Counted from the first letter of the stretch, positions 8,489 through 17,586 are shown. The stretch is 64,000 bases of DNA from Ruminococcaceae bacterium UBA6845 (GCA_002449395.1 DKDP01000038.1:1-64000); one strand, 5' to 3'. Translations and numbers: made by a program. Notes: generated by a model not told the origin, from the sequence alone.

Positions 8489-9169
8489 TCACTGATGCTC
8501 AGCCATATTTATTTCGTAATTGCCGCTTTTCAAAATTCTGACAAGATCGGCATTGGTGTTTATCTTTTCGTCGGTGATGATTCCCGACACATTCCCCCGC
8601 TGGCTTTCACGGTGATAGTCCGCACCGCCCGTCACAATTTTGAAATTTTCCTTTTTCGCCCACTCCTGAGCCTTTTGGTTAAGATCCTTATCCTTATCCT
8701 TGCCGTTAAAGACCTCGCAGCCGTCAATGTACTTCGGATTCGCCCTGTGAATATACGGTCGGAACGGGTGCGCCTGAACGATGACGGCTCCGCTCTTCTT
8801 AACAAGCTCATAGAACCGTCTCGATCCTTTGAACAGCATATTGCCGTTGTTCCTGACAAAGTCCTCGTCAATTCCGTATACGAGATAATCATTCGTCGTC
8901 GCAAAGTATCTTATCTCCATACCGAGCAGAACCGTAAAGTCATCACCTGCCGCCTCAAGTGCGTTGTGATAGCCACGCAGATACTTGTCAACGTCAATTT
9001 GCTTTTTAAACGAGCTGTCCGTGCCGAATGTCAAAAAAGAATAGTGATCCGTAACGACAAGTCCGCTGTAACCTATTGACTTGTAAAATTCAACCGTGTC
9101 CTTTGCCAATGCCGCCGCACATTCGCTTGTCTCGGCGGTGTGGCAATGCAGTTCATACTTGTATTTCAT
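8489..9169 (-). CDS. PHP-domain metal-dependent phosphoesterase
   Basis: A 226-residue PHP (polymerase and histidinol phosphatase) fold protein, predicted to hydrolyse a phosphoester with a cluster of divalent metals. Ligand motifs are LHCHTAETSEC at the N-terminus, VVTDHYS near 40, GMEIRYF near 88, QAHPFRP near 135 and GGADYHRES near 187. The true substrate is unknown. It has a paralogue at 39374-40081 with the same motif order. The ATG follows AAGGAA. It stands alone between dpaB and a repeat region, with a separate upstream gene for a ceramidase-like protein. Confidence 0.85.
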   Translation of the reverse strand: MKYKYELHCHTAETSECAAALAKDTVEFYKSIGYSGLVVTDHYSFLTFGTDSSFKKQIDVDKYLRGYHNALEAAGDDFTVLLGMEIRYFATTNDYLVYGIDEDFVRNNGNMLFKGSRRFYELVKKSGAVIVQAHPFRPYIHRANPKYIDGCEVFNGKDKDKDLNQKAQEWAKKENFKIVTGGADYHRESQRGNVSGIITDEKINTNADLVRILKSGNYEINMAEHQ

Positions 9170-9258
9170 CGGGTTTCCTTCTTTGGTTTATACTTTAATG
9201 GATAATTATCGGGCTTTTATTTTTTAGAGACAGCAAGAATAGTCTGCTGAAATTCCAC

Positions 9259-9411
9259 GGTGCGATGTGGTCATCGCACCCTACGACGAGGTTCGATAAA
9301 AGAACAACTTGTAGGGCACGATGTCCACATCGTGCCGCAAATTTTCTACTGACTTTCCTTGCCATTTCGCACTTCTCCAAAAATCACCTCCCCTCGCTTA
9401 ACAAGGGGAGG
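9259..9411. repeat. Composite hairpin repeat region
   Basis: Three hairpins occur in a row: GGTGCGATG/CATCGCACC (9259-9280), GGCACGATGT/ACATCGTGCC (9315-9336) and CCTCCCCT/AGGGGAGG (9387-9411). Between them, 9339-9363 matches 162-186. A related GGTGCGA hairpin serves as a terminator at 13264. I see no gene in 9170-9425. Confidence 0.6.
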
Positions 9412-9425
9412 CAAATTAACAAGAA

Positions 9426-10856
9426 TTATTTAACTCTCTTCATAATATCGGCAAACTCGTCCGTGAGAGTCTGCGCCGCAGAATATCCCATAGAGTTCGT
9501 CTCGTGATAATGATTTCTGTCGAAACGGTCTCTGCCGCTCGAAAGATACGGCTGTGTCTTATGAAGAATAAAGTCGTTTGGAGCAACAACATATCCCGTC
9601 ATATCGTTCGTAACACCGAATATAAGAAGATCCTTGTCACCTGCAATGTCAACCAGCGGAGTCGGGTCGATCTCCGGTCCTCTGCCCGTTGCCGAATCCT
9701 CGGCAGAATCATATCCGCCGTATGCAACCTCGGGGAATACCTCGCCCGGCATAAGCAGGATCTGCTGTGATCCGATCTTCATATATGTCATTTCCGAAAC
9801 AAGCGCAATTCCGAGATCGCCCTTCTTGGCAGGAACGAGCTTTGAGCTCATAACCTTGAGCATTGCAAGGAAAGCGAGCACGGCGTTATCGGCATAGTAA
9901 TAGAACGGCTGCTGAATAACGGTAATTTCGGGATCCATTTTCTTGTCATTATCAATTGTAAGAGCAGCCTTGCCGAGCGTTTCACCCTGAAGCTCGGTTC
10001 TCTTCCATCTGTCCTCAATCTCCGGGAAGCCGGGATCAACCGCACCGATCGCACCGATGCCGTAGAGAACATTGACATCCTTTTCCTTGTAGATCGTCTG
10101 TCTGAGGAAATACGGATAATCCGCACTGCAAAGAGTGTTTGAACCGCCGAGTGTGTTCGGGTGGGCGGCATAGTTGAGAAGCCACGTCTCCTTACTTCCG
10201 TCGTCGGGAACAAAACGGATTCTTGTCAATATATCGTGAAGAACTACCGGAGGACGCTTGTCATACTGAGCGTCGGGAACGTGAGTTGTGCCGACGAAAA
10301 GATCACCCTTTTTGCGGTTGTCATATGCCTCAAGGCAAACCTCCTTGACCGTTCTGAAAATCTTCTGCATATATGTATCAACCTTGCCGCTCTTCGGGAG
10401 TTTACCCCAGTAACCTACGGTGTCGAATCCGCCGTGAGTATGCGAACAGCAAACATTGATCGCCTTGCACTTCGCCTTGCTTGAAAAATCGGCAAGACTT
10501 TCACGGATAATACTGACCTCAAAGTTTGTAAGACCGATAATATCGGCGCAAACCATCATAACGCCGCCCTCATCGCCGCAGCCGATCCACATTGCACTGA
10601 TCGTGATCGGATCGTGAAAACCTGTCATCTTCTGAGCCATCTTGTGACCCGCAATATAATAGGTCTTGGAATCGAAATCGTCGGGCATAGTCTCTTTCAT
10701 CGCAAATCCGACGTCAAACTTTCCGTCATCCTTGTTAGATATCGTTACAGGCTGAACCTTCGGCAAATCCTCGGGATAGCCTTTCTTTGCAAGTCTCTTG
10801 CCCTTGCCCGTTGTAATTTTCTTGACGGCGCTTGCCGCAAGATCTGCTATATCCAT
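9426..10856 (-). CDS. Neutral/alkaline ceramidase-like hydrolase
   Basis: A 476-residue protein resembling the N-terminal catalytic domain of neutral/alkaline non-lysosomal ceramidases. It has a conserved GFAMKE start of the domain, ISAMWIGCGDEGG, VCADIIGLTN, and the histidine motif CSHTHGGFDT near residue 140, which in the family helps bind zinc. No signal peptide is visible, unlike secreted ceramidases, so it may act in the cytosol on an amide substrate other than ceramide. The ATG follows a strong AAGGAGGT. It is monocistronic. Family assignment is fair, substrate unknown. Confidence 0.7.
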   Translation of the reverse strand: MDIADLAASAVKKITTGKGKRLAKKGYPEDLPKVQPVTISNKDDGKFDVGFAMKETMPDDFDSKTYYIAGHKMAQKMTGFHDPITISAMWIGCGDEGGVMMVCADIIGLTNFEVSIIRESLADFSSKAKCKAINVCCSHTHGGFDTVGYWGKLPKSGKVDTYMQKIFRTVKEVCLEAYDNRKKGDLFVGTTHVPDAQYDKRPPVVLHDILTRIRFVPDDGSKETWLLNYAAHPNTLGGSNTLCSADYPYFLRQTIYKEKDVNVLYGIGAIGAVDPGFPEIEDRWKRTELQGETLGKAALTIDNDKKMDPEITVIQQPFYYYADNAVLAFLAMLKVMSSKLVPAKKGDLGIALVSEMTYMKIGSQQILLMPGEVFPEVAYGGYDSAEDSATGRGPEIDPTPLVDIAGDKDLLIFGVTNDMTGYVVAPNDFILHKTQPYLSSGRDRFDRNHYHETNSMGYSAAQTLTDEFADIMKRVK

Positions 10857-10977
10857 ATATTTGACCTCCTTGAAACGAGTAACCTCTGATTACTTATATT
10901 TCACATAGTATTATATCACGATATATGGATATAAACAAGTTAATTTTTTGTGAATTTGTACGGCAAACAAAGACTGA

Positions 10978-11006
10978 TTGACACCGAACAGGTGAAATGA
11001 TATAAT
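10978..11006 (+). promoter_or_regulatory. Consensus sigma-A promoter of the aquaporin gene
   Basis: TTGACA at 10978-10983, a 17-nt spacer and TATAAT at 11001-11006 match consensus exactly, 33 nt upstream of the start codon. Confidence 0.85.
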
Positions 11007-11038
11007 TCATTTGTAAAAAAACTTAGGGAGGAAATCCT

Positions 11039-11737
11039 ATGAGAATCAAAAAGTATATTGCAGAATTTTTGGGCACGGCAATTCTTGTGCTTTTCGGATG
11101 CGGAACGGCTGTTTTCTGCGGCGGTCTTTCGGGCGGCACGGGTAACGGCACTCTCGGCGTTGCTGCCGTTGCGCTTGCATTCGGTCTTTCAATTGTCGCA
11201 GGCGCATATTCAATCGGTCACATCTCGGGCTGTCACGTCAACCCGGCGGTTTCGCTCGCTATGTTCATCAACGGCAAGCTCGACATTATCGACCTCATCG
11301 GCTATGTCGCCGCACAGGTTGCAGGTGCATTTGCGGGAAGCGGGCTTCTCCTGCTGATCACGAAGAACACATCCGTCACCGGCTTCGGCTCAAACGGATA
11401 CGGCGATCTCAGCAGTGTCGGTATCTCAATGGAGGGCGCAATCATTGCCGAAATTATTCTTACTTTCGTCTTTGTCCTCACGGTACTCGGTGTGACTTCA
11501 AGCGAGAAATATTCATCGGTTGCGGGAATTGTCATCGGCCTGACGCTCACGTTTGTGCATATTATCGGAATCCCCCTTACGGGCACATCCGTTAACCCCG
11601 CAAGAAGCCTTGCCCCCGCAGTTCTCGAGGGCGGAGCTGCGCTTGATCAGGTTTGGGTGTTCATCGTCGCTCCCCTCGCCGGCGCCGCATTGGCAGGAAT
11701 TATTTTCAAATTCCTTTTCAAGCCGAAAGAGGCATAA
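11039..11737 (+). CDS. MIP-family water/glycerol channel (aquaporin)
   Basis: A 232-residue six-helix channel of the major intrinsic protein family, letting water or small neutral solutes cross the membrane. Both half-helix motifs are intact: HVNPAVS near residue 65 and SVNPARS near 184. Helix 1 carries the AEFLGTAILVLFGCG pattern. The short NPARSLAP loop and overall length are closer to AqpZ-type water channels than to GlpF, but selectivity cannot be set from this alone. It has a perfect sigma-A promoter and a terminator of its own. Confidence 0.92.
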   Translation: MRIKKYIAEFLGTAILVLFGCGTAVFCGGLSGGTGNGTLGVAAVALAFGLSIVAGAYSIGHISGCHVNPAVSLAMFINGKLDIIDLIGYVAAQVAGAFAGSGLLLLITKNTSVTGFGSNGYGDLSSVGISMEGAIIAEIILTFVFVLTVLGVTSSEKYSSVAGIVIGLTLTFVHIIGIPLTGTSVNPARSLAPAVLEGGAALDQVWVFIVAPLAGAALAGIIFKFLFKPKEA

Positions 11738-11758
11738 CATCTTATAAAAATTTCAGGT

Positions 11759-11789
11759 CTCCTCTTGATTGATTCAAGGGGAGCTTTTT
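11759..11789 (+). terminator. Terminator after the aquaporin gene
   Basis: CTCCTCTTGA and TCAAGGGGAG pair across TTGAT and are followed by CTTTTT. Confidence 0.8.
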
Positions 11790-11832
11790 AACGGCAGAGA
11801 ATAATAATCAAACCGCTTTCTTCCCCTTTGTA

Positions 11833-11861
11833 TTGATTTCACTTTCGCAATGTGGTAGAAT
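11833..11861 (+). promoter_or_regulatory. Promoter of the uracil methyltransferase gene
   Basis: TTGATT at 11833-11838, 17 nt, and TAGAAT at 11856-11861. The stretch from the -10 to the start codon is laid out exactly as in dusB, with 15 nt between TAGAAT and ATG and a shared CGGTGAT. Confidence 0.65.
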
Positions 11862-11876
11862 AAACCCGGTGATATT

Positions 11877-13232
11877 ATGTTGAAGAAAAACGATGAAATA
11901 TATCTGACGGTCAAGAGCTGTACCGTGCAGGGAAGCGGCGTATGCGACTGTGACGGTATGACGGTTTTTGTGCGCGGCGCCGTGACAGGCGACCGTGTGC
12001 TTGCCCATATAATAAAAGTTAAAAAGACCTATGCGGTCGGAATAATCAAGAAGCTGATTCAGCGTTCGCCTATGAGAGCGAAGAATTTCTGCCCTATTGC
12101 CGAAAAATGCGGCGGATGCTGTTTTGCACACATAAAATACAGTGCGGAGCTTGAAATAAAGGCTCAGCAGGTCACCGACAATTTCAGCCGCATCGGCAAG
12201 CTCGATATAACTCCCGACCCTATAATTCCGTCTCCCTCCGCCGAAAGATATCGGAACAAGGCGCAATACCCCGTCGGATCGGACGGAAAGTTTGCGACAA
12301 TCGGATTTTATGCTCCGATGACGCACAGAATTATCGACTGCGCCGACTGCCTCTTACAGCCGCAGGAATTTGCGGAGATCACCGATATTTTTCGTGACTG
12401 GATCAGGGAAAACAAAATCAGCATCTACAACGAAGCCGATAACTCGGGCATTGTGCGCCACATTTATATTCGCAAAGCCGTTGTCACAGGTCAGATAATG
12501 GTCTGCATAGTTGCCAACAGCGACTCTCTCCCCCACTCTGCCGATCTCATCGAAAGGCTCGGGACTGTCGGCGGCGTTTCGAGCATAATACTGAATACCA
12601 ACCGTGAAAAGACGAATGTCGTCCTCGGCAAGGAGTGCAAAACCTTGTGGGGCAGTGATTTTATAACAGACGAGCTCTGCGGGCTGAAATTCAATCTCTC
12701 TCCCCTTTCGTTTTATCAGGTCAATCACGACGGAGCGGAAATCCTCTACACCAAAGCCAAGGAATATGCCGCACTGACAGGCAACGAAACACTCGTTGAC
12801 CTCTACTGCGGAACAGGCACGATCGGTCTGACGATGGCAAAAGAAGTCAAACGCCTTATCGGTGTTGAGATTATTCCGCAGGCGATTGAAAACGCCAAAG
12901 AGAATGCAAAGCTGAACGGCATAAGCAATGCCGAATTTATCTGCGCCGATGCATCTCAGGCGGCGGCAACTTTGCTTGAAAGAGGGATTCGTCCCGATGC
13001 CGTTGTCCTTGATCCGCCGAGAAAAGGCTGTGACGAGGCGCTGATAAATACCGTCGCAGAAATGTCCCCCGAAAGAGTCGTGTATGTCTCGTGCGACAGC
13101 GCAACCCTCGCCCGTGACTGCCAACGCTTCGCCGCCCTCGGCTACACAACCACCCACGCCACCCCCGTCGATATGTTCCCCCATACGGCACATGTGGAGA
13201 CGGTTGCGTTATTGGTCAGGAACAAGAGATAA
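11877..13232 (+). CDS. rlmD: RNA uracil-5-methyltransferase, TrmA/RlmD family
   Basis: A 451-residue S-adenosylmethionine-dependent enzyme that methylates C5 of a uracil in 23S rRNA (RlmC/RlmD) or tRNA. A TRAM RNA-binding domain occupies about residues 1-60. An iron-sulfur-like cysteine group follows (CPIAEKCGGCCFAH, near 75-88). The SAM site is DLYCGTGTIGL near 305, with DPPRKG near 380 and the catalytic VSCDSATLARD near 403. The exact target nucleotide cannot be set by sequence alone. The leader is very short and built like that of dusB. Confidence 0.9.
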   Translation: MLKKNDEIYLTVKSCTVQGSGVCDCDGMTVFVRGAVTGDRVLAHIIKVKKTYAVGIIKKLIQRSPMRAKNFCPIAEKCGGCCFAHIKYSAELEIKAQQVTDNFSRIGKLDITPDPIIPSPSAERYRNKAQYPVGSDGKFATIGFYAPMTHRIIDCADCLLQPQEFAEITDIFRDWIRENKISIYNEADNSGIVRHIYIRKAVVTGQIMVCIVANSDSLPHSADLIERLGTVGGVSSIILNTNREKTNVVLGKECKTLWGSDFITDELCGLKFNLSPLSFYQVNHDGAEILYTKAKEYAALTGNETLVDLYCGTGTIGLTMAKEVKRLIGVEIIPQAIENAKENAKLNGISNAEFICADASQAAATLLERGIRPDAVVLDPPRKGCDEALINTVAEMSPERVVYVSCDSATLARDCQRFAALGYTTTHATPVDMFPHTAHVETVALLVRNKR

Positions 13233-13263
13233 AACAAAGTAAATTTATCAATATCATAAGAGC

Positions 13264-13289
13264 AAGGTGCGATAATGACGTCGCACCTT
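13264..13289 (+). terminator. Terminator after the methyltransferase gene
   Basis: AAGGTGCGA and TCGCACCTT pair across 8 nt, followed by TTAATTTTTATT. Confidence 0.75.
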
Positions 13290-13341
13290 TAATTTTTATT
13301 TTAAACTGTCAAAAAAACATCTATCTTTTCTTGAAACCTTA

Positions 13342-13398
13342 TGTTATAATTATTTTGTAGATAAAGCATTTTGATGCTCCGAGGGGCTCTCGGGAGCA
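13342..13398 (+). promoter_or_regulatory. Extended -10 promoter and 5' UTR hairpin of the SPFH operon
   Basis: TGTTATAAT (13342-13350) is an extended -10 with a poor -35. In the leader, ATGCTCC-GAG (13374-13383) pairs with CTC-GGGAGCAT (13388-13398). The hairpin ends 39 nt before the start codon. A regulatory role is a guess. Confidence 0.45.
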
Positions 13399-13437
13399 TA
13401 ATGAATAAAATTTGTAAAATCGAAAGGAGATTCAACT

Positions 13438-14754
13438 ATGGGACTTATTAAAGCAGGAGCAGGAGCTCTGGGCGGAACACTTGCGGATCAGTGGAAAGAA
13501 TTTTTCTATTGTGAGGCACTTCCGAACGACATAATGATGAGAAAGGGCGAAAAGCGCACAAGCGGCCGCTCGTCCAACACAAAGGGAAATGACAACGTTA
13601 TTTCAAACGGTTCGGGCATTGCCGTTGCCGACGGTCAGTGTATGATCATCGTTGAGCAGGGCAAGATCGTTGAGGTCTGCGCCGAGCCCGGTGAATTTAC
13701 ATATGACGCATCAACAGAGCCGAGCATTTTCTCGGGCAAGCTCGGCGACAGCATTAAAGAAACGTTCAAGACTATCGGCAAGCGTTTCACCTTCGGCGGA
13801 GACACCGCAAAGGATCAGCGAGTTTACTACTTCAACACCAAGGAGCTGATCGACAACAAGTTCGGCACTCCGAATCCGATTCCGTTCCGTGTTGTTGATT
13901 CAAAAATCGGTTTGGATATAGATGTTTCCGTTCGCTGCTCGGGCGTATATTCATATAAAATTGCCGATCCCCTGCTCTTCTATACCAACGTTTGCGGTAA
14001 TGTTGAGCAGGAATACAGTCGAGACGAGCTTGACGGACAGCTTAAAACCGAATTTATCAGCGCATTGCAACCGGCATTCGGAAAGCTCTCCGATATGGAG
14101 CTTCGCCCGAATCAGATTGTTTCGCACAACACCGATCTTGAAAATGCGATGAACACGGCACTTTCGGCAAAATGGGGAGAGCTGCGCGGACTTAAGGTTG
14201 TAAGCATCGCCCTCGGTTCGGTAACGCTTCCGGACGATGATGCCGAGATGATCAAGCAGGCACAGCGCACGGCAATTATGAAAGATCCGACGATGGCAGC
14301 GGCAACGCTTGTCGGCGCACAGGCAGACGCAATGAAAGCGGCGGCATCAAACGAAGCAGGCGCAATGACAGGCTTTATGGGAATGGGAATGGCGATGAAT
14401 GCAGGCGGCGGAATGAACGCACAGAACCTTTTCGCAATGGGTCAGCAACAGCAGGCGGCTCAGCCCCAATCGGCTCCTGCGGCGAACAGTTGGAAATGCT
14501 CGTGCGGAGCGACGGCAACGGGAAATTTCTGTCAGGAATGCGGCTCACCGAGACCTGCGGCTGACGGCTGGACCTGTGCGTGCGGCACAGTCAACAAGGG
14601 CAAGTTCTGCTCAAACTGCGGAGCTAAGAAGCCCGAGGGTGCACCGCTCTACCGCTGTGACAAGTGCGGCTGGGAGCCCGAGGATCCTCATCATCCTCCG
14701 AAGTTCTGTCCCGAGTGCGGAGATCCGTTTGACAGCAATGATATAAAAGGCTAA
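13438..14754 (+). CDS. SPFH-domain protein with three C-terminal zinc ribbons (YdjI-like)
   Basis: A 438-residue protein. Residues about 1-330 form the SPFH-type (virion core protein/YdjI) domain. A flexible Met/Ala/Gln-rich stretch follows, then three zinc ribbons with CxC...CxxC or CxxC...CxxC cysteines near 350, 380 and 410. In Bacillus subtilis the homologue YdjI belongs to a membrane-stress complex with PspA, YdjG and YdjH; that link is known biology, and its presence here is inferred. The next two genes match YdjG and YdjH, in the order I-G-H, and no pspA gene lies in this window. Start ATG follows AAAGGAGA. Confidence 0.85.
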   Translation: MGLIKAGAGALGGTLADQWKEFFYCEALPNDIMMRKGEKRTSGRSSNTKGNDNVISNGSGIAVADGQCMIIVEQGKIVEVCAEPGEFTYDASTEPSIFSGKLGDSIKETFKTIGKRFTFGGDTAKDQRVYYFNTKELIDNKFGTPNPIPFRVVDSKIGLDIDVSVRCSGVYSYKIADPLLFYTNVCGNVEQEYSRDELDGQLKTEFISALQPAFGKLSDMELRPNQIVSHNTDLENAMNTALSAKWGELRGLKVVSIALGSVTLPDDDAEMIKQAQRTAIMKDPTMAAATLVGAQADAMKAAASNEAGAMTGFMGMGMAMNAGGGMNAQNLFAMGQQQQAAQPQSAPAANSWKCSCGATATGNFCQECGSPRPAADGWTCACGTVNKGKFCSNCGAKKPEGAPLYRCDKCGWEPEDPHHPPKFCPECGDPFDSNDIKG

Positions 14755-14783
14755 CCGAAAAATAATAGCGGGAGGATAAAAAT

Positions 14784-15878
14784 TTGAGCGTATTACAGGA
14801 ATATAAATGTCCTTGCTGCGGCGGAGCCATTGAGTTCGACAGCAAGAGTCAAAAAATGAAATGTCCGTACTGCGACACCGAATTTGATGTTGAAACCCTC
14901 AAAGGCTATGACGCCGCTTTGAAAAATGACGCAGAGGACAATATGAAATGGGAAACCTCCGCAGGCTCCGAGTGGGAAAGCGGAGAGACAGACGGACTTA
15001 AAACCTATGTCTGCAAATCCTGCGGCGGAGAAATCGTAGGTGACGAGACGACAGGCGCAACCTCGTGCCCGTTCTGCGGCAACCCCGTTGTTATGATGGG
15101 ACAGTTTTCGGGAGCACTCAAGCCCGATATAATTATCCCGTTCAAGCTGGATAAAAAAGCCGCAAAAGATGGACTTCAGAAGCATCTTTCAGGCAAAAGG
15201 CTGTTACCTAAGGTATTTAAAAGTCAGAATCATATTGATGAGATCAAAGGAATTTATGTTCCGTTCTGGCTTTTTGACGCCGATGCGGACGCAAGGGTTC
15301 GCTACCGTGCGACTTCCGTAAGAATGTGGGAGGACGACGAATATAACTACACGGAGACAAGCTACTTTGACGTTCACAGGTCAGGAAGCGTGGGCTTTGA
15401 AAACGTACCTGTTGACGGTTCCTCAAAGATGCCCGATGATCTGATGGAATCAATCGAGCCGTTTAACATCAACGATGCAGTTGATTTTCAGACAGCATAT
15501 CTCGCAGGCTACCTCGCCGACAAATACGACGTAACGGCTGACGAAAGCATTGACAGAGCGAACGAGAGAATCAAGCGTTCAACCGAGGAGACCTTTGCCT
15601 CGACCGTTAAGGGCTACGATACCGTAACTACGGAAAGTTCAACCGTAAATCTCCTCAACGGAAAGGCAAAATATGCCCTCTATCCCGTGTGGATTCTCAA
15701 CACGACTTGGAAAGATAAGAAATTCACCTTTGCGATGAACGGACAGACAGGCAAATTCGTAGGCGATCTCCCGGTCGACAAAGCGGCAGCGGCAAAGTGG
15801 TTTGCCGGAATCGCAGTCGGTGCAGGCGTATTGACATATGTTATACCGATTATCCTGCGGCTGTTAGGAATAATGTGA
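14784..15878 (+). CDS. Zinc-ribbon membrane protein (YdjG-like)
   Basis: A 364-residue protein. Two zinc ribbons stand at the N-terminus, CPCCGG...CPYC (about 10-32) and CKSCGG...CPFC (about 78-98). A long soluble domain rich in charged residues follows, and a C-terminal transmembrane helix ends in RLLGIM. It starts at TTG 14784, 11 nt after GGGAGG. It lies 29 bp after the SPFH gene and 12 bp before the TPM gene, so the three form an operon. It resembles Bacillus YdjG, which anchors the YdjGHI complex in the membrane. Confidence 0.8.
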   Translation: MSVLQEYKCPCCGGAIEFDSKSQKMKCPYCDTEFDVETLKGYDAALKNDAEDNMKWETSAGSEWESGETDGLKTYVCKSCGGEIVGDETTGATSCPFCGNPVVMMGQFSGALKPDIIIPFKLDKKAAKDGLQKHLSGKRLLPKVFKSQNHIDEIKGIYVPFWLFDADADARVRYRATSVRMWEDDEYNYTETSYFDVHRSGSVGFENVPVDGSSKMPDDLMESIEPFNINDAVDFQTAYLAGYLADKYDVTADESIDRANERIKRSTEETFASTVKGYDTVTTESSTVNLLNGKAKYALYPVWILNTTWKDKKFTFAMNGQTGKFVGDLPVDKAAAAKWFAGIAVGAGVLTYVIPIILRLLGIM

Positions 15879-15890
15879 GGAGGATGAGCT

Positions 15891-16739
15891 ATGAATAAAA
15901 AAATAATATCAATTCTGTTCGCATTTATTCTTTGCCTTTGTATGGCTGTACCTGCATTCGCCGTCGAAAACACGGACACATCGGGATTTGCGGATGAATA
16001 CAGCCGTGTACTGGATTATGCAGGTGTTGTTACGCAGGAAGAGGACGACAAGCTGGTTGAACAATTTGATGAAATCGCAAACAGGCAAAAGGTCGATATA
16101 GTAATCTGCTTTACAAACGGTCTTGACGGAATGACGACCTCGCAATATGCCGAAAATCTTTATGAGAAGAACAATTACGGCTACGGTGAGAATAAGGACG
16201 GCGTTATACTCGTTGTCAGCTTTGAAAACCGTGACTGGTACATCGCAACCAGAGGCTATGCCATTCAGGCGTTCACCGACTCGGGTATTCAGTACATAGG
16301 AAATCAGATTAAAGACGATCTGTCAAATAAAAATTACTATGCTGCGGCTGAATATTATGCTCAGCTCTGCGATGAATTTATTACCGAAGCCAAAAACGGC
16401 AACGCTTACGATGAAAACTTCGGTGCCGAGGACGACACAGGCACAGGCTCTGTAACGCCTCCTCCGATGTGGATTCTCATTTCGATAGGCGTGGGACTTC
16501 TCGTTGCGCTGATTGCGGTCGGTTCTATGAAGAGAAAGCTCAAAACCGTCAGACGGCAGGCGGCGGCAAGCAATTATCTCAAGAACGGCAGTCTCAACAT
16601 CACCGAGAGCAACGACATTTTCCTTTACAGCAATGTCAGCAGAACCGCAAAGCCGAAGGATAATGACAACGACGGCGGCAGTTCCACTCACACATCGGAT
16701 TCCGGCAACACCTACGGCGGTGGCGGCGGAAAGTTCTGA
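15891..16739 (+). CDS. TPM-domain membrane protein (YdjH-like)
   Basis: A 282-residue exported protein. A signal peptide covers residues 1-24, a TPM domain (TPM_phosphatase family, YgcG/YdjH type) about 30-165 with VDYAGVV-like and NGLDGMT segments, then one membrane helix near 190-207, a cytosolic stretch and a Gly-rich tail ending GGGGGKF. It is the last gene of the SPFH operon. In Bacillus, YdjH pairs with YdjG and YdjI. A catalytic role for the TPM domain here is not shown. Confidence 0.85.
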   Translation: MNKKIISILFAFILCLCMAVPAFAVENTDTSGFADEYSRVLDYAGVVTQEEDDKLVEQFDEIANRQKVDIVICFTNGLDGMTTSQYAENLYEKNNYGYGENKDGVILVVSFENRDWYIATRGYAIQAFTDSGIQYIGNQIKDDLSNKNYYAAAEYYAQLCDEFITEAKNGNAYDENFGAEDDTGTGSVTPPPMWILISIGVGLLVALIAVGSMKRKLKTVRRQAAASNYLKNGSLNITESNDIFLYSNVSRTAKPKDNDNDGGSSTHTSDSGNTYGGGGGKF

Positions 16740-16760
16740 TAAATCCGTAAAATAACAGAA

Positions 16761-16803
16761 AAGAACCTCACAAAGTCGGCAGCGGCACTGTGGGGTTCTT
16801 ATT
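16761..16803 (+). terminator. Terminator of the SPFH/zinc-ribbon/TPM operon
   Basis: AAGAACCTCACA pairs with TGTGGGGTTCTT across 16 nt. Confidence 0.7.
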
Positions 16804-16895
16804 AAATCAGAAAAAAGATTGTGAATTTTTCAATTTTCTCTTGATTTAATTTCACGATAGTATATAATTATTATAAGACTATTTGGAGGTTTAAT

Positions 16896-17543
16896 ATGGA
16901 AGAGAATAAACAGGGGAAGTTTGATAAGATTGATGAGCTTCTCAAAGACACCTCGGCAGAGAACAGAATAAAATTCAATTCTGCGGACAGCAGTGCAGAA
17001 AAAATAATTACGGAAGATTCAGATATAAAGGCTCTTTTCGATAAACCCGTTCAGGAAGAAGTTCAGGAAGCCGACGCTCCGATCCGTGACGTTGATGTTC
17101 AGCCTGTCACCGAAGAGGATGAGGATTCCGACAGTGAGCCGGTTTGTATCATTGACGAGACTTCCACAACCGTAGAGCTTACTGCGGATACCGGGGCATA
17201 TCAGAGCTTTTCCGATTCGGCTCCCGCACGCAAAAAGGCTCCGAAAGAAAAGGTTAAATTCAATGCGCTTCAGATCGTTCTGATGTGCGTTGTCGGAGTT
17301 ATTCTTCTTTGGTGCGTTATCTTCACGACGGATCATACACTTGCCGCAAACGGCAGAGCTCCCATTTTCAGCTGGGAAACTCAGAAGTACGAGGACGGCA
17401 GTGCAAGCTACAAGGGACTTGGCTACAAGATTCAGTTCCGCTTCGATTCGGGCGACAACCTCACTCAGAAGTGTGTTCCGATCTGGAAGGACGGCCCTAA
17501 TGACATCGCCGACAAACAGCAGAGCGGCGCATCATTTCAGTAA
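16896..17543 (+). CDS. Single-pass membrane protein of unknown function
   Basis: A 215-residue protein I do not recognise. Residues 1-120 are strongly acidic and probably disordered in the cytosol, a basic patch (RKKAPKEKVK) precedes one membrane helix (about 127-148), and the outer 65 residues are compact with two or three strands (SWETQKYEDG, YKGLGYKIQFRFD). The promoter TTGATT-N16-TATAAT and a GGAGG site precede it, and a terminator follows, so it is a stand-alone gene. Confidence 0.7.
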   Translation: MEENKQGKFDKIDELLKDTSAENRIKFNSADSSAEKIITEDSDIKALFDKPVQEEVQEADAPIRDVDVQPVTEEDEDSDSEPVCIIDETSTTVELTADTGAYQSFSDSAPARKKAPKEKVKFNALQIVLMCVVGVILLWCVIFTTDHTLAANGRAPIFSWETQKYEDGSASYKGLGYKIQFRFDSGDNLTQKCVPIWKDGPNDIADKQQSGASFQ

Positions 17544-17554
17544 TTAAAAAAATT

Positions 17555-17586
17555 AAACGGGCGGCAAAAACCGTCCGTTTTTTCTG
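17555..17586 (+). terminator. Terminator after the single-pass protein gene
   Basis: AAACGGGCGG and CCGTCCGTTT pair across 6 nt and run into TTTTCT. Confidence 0.8.

Noticed and set aside
8495..9079. A plus-strand 194-codon ORF
   Set aside because: It is the antisense shadow of the PHP-domain gene, with no promoter or ribosome site and no protein-like motifs.
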